Assembly (NCBI RefSeq): GCF_030272615.1
Contig: NC_081406.1
Location: forward strand, 246,133,218 to 246,197,217
Direction: 5' to 3'
Source: Cryptomeria japonica
Lineage: Eukaryota > Streptophyta > Pinopsida > Cupressales > Cupressaceae
DNA: 64,000 bases
Of this stretch, positions 60,040 through 64,000 are shown piece by piece (position 1 is the first letter of the stretch; each line of letters begins with the position of its first letter). A model generated the notes under the pieces. That model was not told the DNA's origin. It ran no database searches and saw nothing but the letters and a program-made list of their open reading frames with translations. The position numbers and the translations under genes were made by a program.

Positions 60040-60970
60040 GAATTTGCTTATGTAGGTCAAATCATGAAGTTGGAATTCGCTTCTTTTAGTTCTTTACATG
60101 AAGTTTGGTCATCTTCAACAAGAAGATAAATTTGCTCATGTAGCTTGATTCATGAAGTTGATATTTGCTCATGTGGACTTGAGCATGAAGATCACTCTAA
60201 ATGGCGTGCACATGAAGTTTGTTTCTCTCACCTTGCTTATTAAGTTCACTTATCTTTCTCAACTCATGAAGTTCACTTGTATGAAATTCGCTCCAAATGT
60301 TCAACTCATGAAGTTTGCTCCGAATTCTCAGTTCATGAAGTTAAAATTCACTCATGTGTGCTCATTCATGAAATTCACTCCAATCTTCTAACTCATGAAG
60401 TTTGCCCTTGAACGTTTGAACACGAAGTAAGTGCTCTCAAATTTCCCTCACTCTTCCACTTTCAACGTGAAGAAGTTTGCTCCAAATGTCAACTCATGAA
60501 GTTCGCTCCAATTGTCAACTCATGAAGTTCGCTCCAGATTCTCAACTCCTGAAGTTCGCTCCAAGTCCTCAACTCCTGAAGTTCACTCCAAATCCTGAAG
60601 TCATGAAGTTCGCTCCAATCTTCCAAGTCATGAAGTTCGCTCCAAATCCTTAAGTCATGAAGTTCGCTCCAAATTGTCAACTCATGAAGTTCGCTTCAAA
60701 TCCTCAACTCCTGAAGTTCTCTCCAAATCCTTAACTCCTGAAGTTTGCTCCAAATCCTCAATTCCTGAAGTTCACTCCAAATGTTCAACTCATGAAGTTC
60801 ACTCCAAATCCTTAAGTCATGAAGTTTGCTCCAATCTTCCAAGTCATGAAGTTCACTCCAAATCCTAAAGTCATGAAGTTCGCTCCAATCTTCCAAGTCA
60901 TGAAGTTCGCTCCAATTTGTGAACTTATGAAGTTCGCTCCAAACTGCCAAGTCATGAAGTTAAAACTTTT
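60040..60970. repeat. 27-bp tandem repeat with GAAGTTCGCTCC core
   Basis: From about 60480 to 60960, roughly 17 units of 27 bp each carry GAAGTTCGCTCC plus a variable part such as AAATCCTTAAGTCAT or AATCTTCCAAGTCAT. Looser copies extend back to 60040. The period is a multiple of three, so both strands stay open: the minus strand reads nine-residue repeats of the type IWSELHDLR. The word CAACTCATGAAGTTCG is a near-palindrome. I treat it as a minisatellite, not a gene. Confidence 0.9.
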
Positions 60971-61081
60971 GGAAAACTTGGAGATGAAGTAGATAGCTAA
61001 GGACTCTAACACAACTAAGAAAACAAGAAAAAAGTGGGGGTCCCCATTTGCAATGGGGTGATGTGTGAATACCTCTCAACA

Positions 61082-61401
61082 ACCTCCCACCCTACACGCA
61101 GCTCCTCCGTTCGAGCCTCACGGTCAGCTCCGTCATTCCAGAGGATAAAGGGCTTGAACTCCGCGTCGACATCATCCTGTAGTATTCCTTCTCCAAATTG
61201 CCTCCACAATTCTTCACCCACCTCCACCCTCGCCATGATAGAGGTCATCCCACACAGTGAATGATCAGGAACAAACGCTGGTGCCACCCACACCACCTCC
61301 TCCTTCGAACGAAAAACCAACCCCCATGCAACTACCATGGAGATAATGTCAGCATTACTTTTGTGGCGAAACTCTGATTGCAGATACTCCTCACCAAGCA
61401 A
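61082..61401 (-). pseudogene. Coding-like fragment of unknown family, interrupted by LTR G
   Basis: Minus-strand frame from 61401: MVVAWGLVFRSKEEVVWVAP, MTSIMARVEVGEELWRQFGE and FKPFILWNDGADREARTEEL. The composition is protein-like. The reading passes into LTR G at 61081, where the ITPLQMGTP text is LTR sequence. Not recognised. Confidence 0.4.
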
Positions 61402-61699
61402 GACTTCATAATCTACAGAAAGGTGGGATCATCAAACTTGAATATGCCCCAAAGCCTTTTCTTCGAGATCTTTCCAAAAAAGGCGAGTTCTTGTTTAATG
61501 GAATGGAGCGAAAAATTTGCCTACATGCTCGCTAGTTGTTACTCTCCCAATTACCCCCCTGTTGCAATCTCAAATGCTTCCTCTGCACACCTCTACTTGG
61601 GAAATGCAAAAAGGTCGCCCATCCTTATATTTAAAATGCACCACCTCACCCTTAGTCATATCCAAAATTAATAATTATTAAATGTTACTCACTCGGCGG

Positions 61700-62409
61700 C
61701 GTACAACTCACCCATTGGCGAACTCCACACCTTGGAAATCCTCCCACACACCTTCCTCGCCCACCTCATGCAATGATGTGGCTGATTTGGAAAGTACATC
61801 GACCAACTCATTGCCTTCTCTCAATACGTGAGAGATTTGAAAAGAATTAAAGGTCTCCAATTCCTTTTAAATTAATTGAATATATTTATTGATTTTCCAT
61901 GAAGCCGCCTCGCCTTTCATAATTGCATTTACAATTATTTGTGAATCACCCTCCAGATGTAAACACGAAATGTATAGCTGCTGCGCCATCCTCACCCCCC
62001 ACAACGCTACCTGCACCTCTCCTTCATTATTTGTACCACTCACCAATATCCTAGCCCCAATGGCCAGGATGTCCCCATTCCAATCTTGAGAAATAAATCC
62101 GGCCCCCGAAGGCCCCAGTTTACCCTTTGATGCCCCGTCAAAGTTCACTTTCACCCAACCATTCTTTGGCTTTTGCCATACCACTCCTACCCTTATATCC
62201 CCTTCTTCCAACTTCTTTTCTAGATCCACCCGAGAAAGCCCATTAATCAGAGTGGTCGGAAACTCCTTTGTCCCTTCTTGGGCACGCGTATTCCCATATC
62301 CGTTCCCATATCCAAAACAGATACGTATCCGATACAGCTCGGATACACATCGAATACTGTACCCATACGTGCCCAAAAAACCTTGATTTCCAACCATGCT
62401 AGATCCCAT
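61700..62409 (-). pseudogene. RNase H domain gene fragment (RVT_3-like), more complete
   Basis: Minus strand: GWVKVNFDGASKGKLGPSGA (first catalytic Asp), ISQDWNGDILAIGARIL, NNEGEVQVALWGVRMA (Glu), LHLEGDSQIIVNAIMKG (second Asp), and, past a stop at 61867, ISHVLREGNELVDVLSKSA (last Asp/His region). This is the plant RVT_3 RNase H pattern found at the end of LINE-type elements and related genes. The acidic residues expected for metal binding are present. The N-terminal 60 residues (GYGNGYGN) come from the GGATAC-type repeat and are probably not part of the gene. Confidence 0.78.
62275..62370. repeat. Degenerate CCGTATCC-type repeat, left patch
   Basis: Loose copies of a 6-bp word (CCATATCCGTTCCCATATCC, ATACGTATCCGATAC). 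A second patch at 62740-62835 has denser copies. Confidence 0.65.
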
Positions 62410-62739
62410 GTGATTTGATTTGTTTAAAATTTGACGTAAATCTTCCTAAATTTAATTTTAAAAAACTTCATTCATGCATTTAAAAAAGAAAACTGGTATA
62501 ACCAAAACCTACACCAAATGAGAAAGACAAATCAAATGTTTTTCTATTTCAGTGGCCCATTTTTTGGGTTATCTTCCAATGCAACTCTACTATTTTTGCA
62601 TATTGTAAAATGTTAAATCAACTTATCATTATTTATGTAGCAATTATGTGTCTATATTGCTTTTGAAGTAATGGGAATCTCCTCGAATAACTTAGAAAAT
62701 TGTGTTAAATATGTGTATGTGTTTTTTATGAATGACGTA

Positions 62740-62835
62740 TCCAGCCGTATCCATATTGGGGGTCTTAAAAAATGGCCGTTTCCGTATCCGATACCATATC
62801 CGTATTTGTATCCGTATCCGTGTCCATGCAACTTT
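62740..62835. repeat. Degenerate (CCGTAT)n repeat, right patch
   Basis: TATCCGTATTTGTATCCGTA and related words; about ten units with errors. The sequence between the two patches (62370-62740) holds no gene and might be an insertion. Confidence 0.7.
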
Positions 62836-63828
62836 GCCATTATTGGGCTGATATAGGTCACATTATTATTCATAATAGACCATTTTATATTATATATGGT
62901 AATAACATACATGTTAGTTTTCTTTAGTAAGATGAATCAAATGAATGGTGACGGTCTAGAGCTCTCATCATTCGGTAGAGCAAGACACCAATGCGAAGTG
63001 GACTTGTAAGGGCAAGGGTGTACCCACCCATAGGAGGGCCAAATCCCTTCAAAGGGTTTATGGCCCATCGAGTCCTCCAAATGGAGATTGCCATGCCCTC
63101 ACCCCTACTCCTAAAATAAATAAAAACCTATTGTATGTATTTGCATGGCGTTCCATTATAGTCCACATAATTTTTGTCACTATAAAATATAGTTTGACTA
63201 CTCAGCAACTTGTTGAGCACTCACCGATTGCCACTAATTCATGCCTCGATTTGTTTTGCTGTTTACTCCTTCAGTTTGTCAAACGAGTTGTCCACTAATA
63301 TTTGCAAGTTTATGGTTGAGTACTCGACAAGTTTGTGTGAAAAACTTGTGATGAATAGATATGTAGGAAAAACATTGAAAAATGCAATATTTACACTCAA
63401 AATATGTAGTTTTTTGCCTTTTAAAAATTTATAAAAATGACGCGTGCTACAAATGTTTTTGTGGTCTTGCAGGCCTTTAATTGAACTTGTGTTGCCCCTA
63501 GACCCCCACCAAATTTTGATACATTTTTAAACTATATTTTGTGTAAATGAGGGGATAGTGAGGACAAGTCTTTGGGATGGGGATCCAAGGGCCTAGCTTT
63601 GGGGATGATGACACAAATAGATATAGTACTTTAAAATATAATTATAAAAAAAATATTCAAGGAAAAATATATGAAACTTTGACTCCTCTAGCTGCTTCAA
63701 AGCAATACCAATCAACTCTACCTACGCTACATCTTCATCAACCTATGTTGGGTCCTCTAGCTTTACATCCCGTTAGGTTGCTGGACTCTCCTTGTACATA
63801 AGAGTGATGTAGTCAATGAGATGCAATG
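62836..63828. other. Gene-free stretch
   Basis: About 1 kb without a gene or clear element edge. It contains ACTCGACAAGTTTG-like words (63190-63350) recalling 59940-60015. Confidence 0.45.
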
Positions 63829-64000
63829 TAATATCCCCAAATAGGGATAATAGAAAAATAACAATTCCATAACTAGGGCACAGAAAATTTTGAAACTTTA
63901 TTTGCATATAAGAAATCGTACAGCAAACTAAGATTTATAATCAGATTACTGATCTGATTTTTCTGCTAATAGAAATGAATTTCTGATTATTACTGAACAT
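63829..64000. mobile_element. Possible LTR start at the window edge
   Basis: TGTAATATCCCCAAATAGGG resembles LTR starts of the TGTAATGTCCCC kind. Too little sequence to confirm. Confidence 0.25.

Larger units (their letters stand above)
59830..61081 (-). mobile_element. LTR fragment G with 27-bp repeat array
   Basis: The right end reads CCTCTCAACA; in sense (minus) order it starts TGTTGAGAGG, then TTCACACATCACCCCATT and a CCCCAT/ATGGGG hairpin, as in LTR F. The repeat array follows within about 110 bp. Left of the array there is an ACTCGGCAAGTTTT-type repeat (59940-60010). The left edge, TATA box and any target duplication are not found, so it is likely truncated. Confidence 0.55.

Noticed and set aside
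60674-60868. A Ser/Glu/Val-rich repeat protein on the plus strand
   Set aside because: A by-product of the 27-bp repeat, whose length is a multiple of three.

Overview
The window is nuclear DNA of a land plant with a large, repeat-filled genome. I think a gymnosperm is most likely, but that is inference. Plant origin is supported by the plant-type N-terminus of RAD51 ([10 protein letters not shown]), plant mobile domain (PMD) genes, and Ty3/gypsy elements of the Tat type that carry a second RNase H. The only gene I recognise that is not from a mobile element is RAD51. Its first six exons lie at 46289-47920 with intact splice sites. The rest of the gene is not seen, so intron 6 is at least 16 kb long and full of retroelements, unless the gene is broken.

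Layout. 1-5840: the 3' half of a decayed Tat-type pol (element A), a long non-coding stretch with a compound microsatellite, and a PMD gene in antisense. 5841-28002: element B (LTR, gag, protease, start of RT). Its gag is split by E1. 7154-25311: E1, an 18.2 kb Ty3/gypsy element on the minus strand with ~6 kb LTRs and a perfect 5-bp target duplication (CAATG). 28003-31560: LTR, primer-binding site and gag of element C. 33240-36208: a second antisense PMD gene and a polypurine tract, followed by an LTR from 36209. About 37460-44440: LTR D, with a hairpin array and a long ORF related to the ORF in the E1 LTRs; the ORF is split by a solo LTR (38957-40367, TSD AGTTC). 44536-45550: a second C-family LTR. 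45900-48429: RAD51 5' region, exons and start of intron 6. 48430-52190: solo LTR F. 53339-59165: a non-autonomous LTR element with an initiator-Met-type primer site, TSD TTCAC and a nested solo LTR. 59170-64000: RNase H fragments, LTR fragment G with a 27-bp repeat array, and unassigned sequence.

The most interesting structure is in the giant LTRs. In E1 (both LTRs) and in D, an array of about 14-20 short palindromes lies roughly 160-170 bp upstream of the start of a ~1,200-codon ORF, in the same orientation, and a TATA box follows the ORF. This places the ORF in U3, so it would be read from the 3' LTR of the genomic transcript, much as sag is in mouse mammary tumour virus. The palindromes differ in sequence between E1 and D, yet their arms stay complementary, while the ORFs are clearly homologous. 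I do not recognise the ORF family. E1 also has an unusual order: protease, RNase H, RT, RNase H, integrase. Nearly every coding region except RAD51 carries stops or frameshifts, so these are mostly old copies.

All calls come from reading the sequence and translations by eye; no alignments or searches were run. Boundaries without a stated target duplication are approximate.
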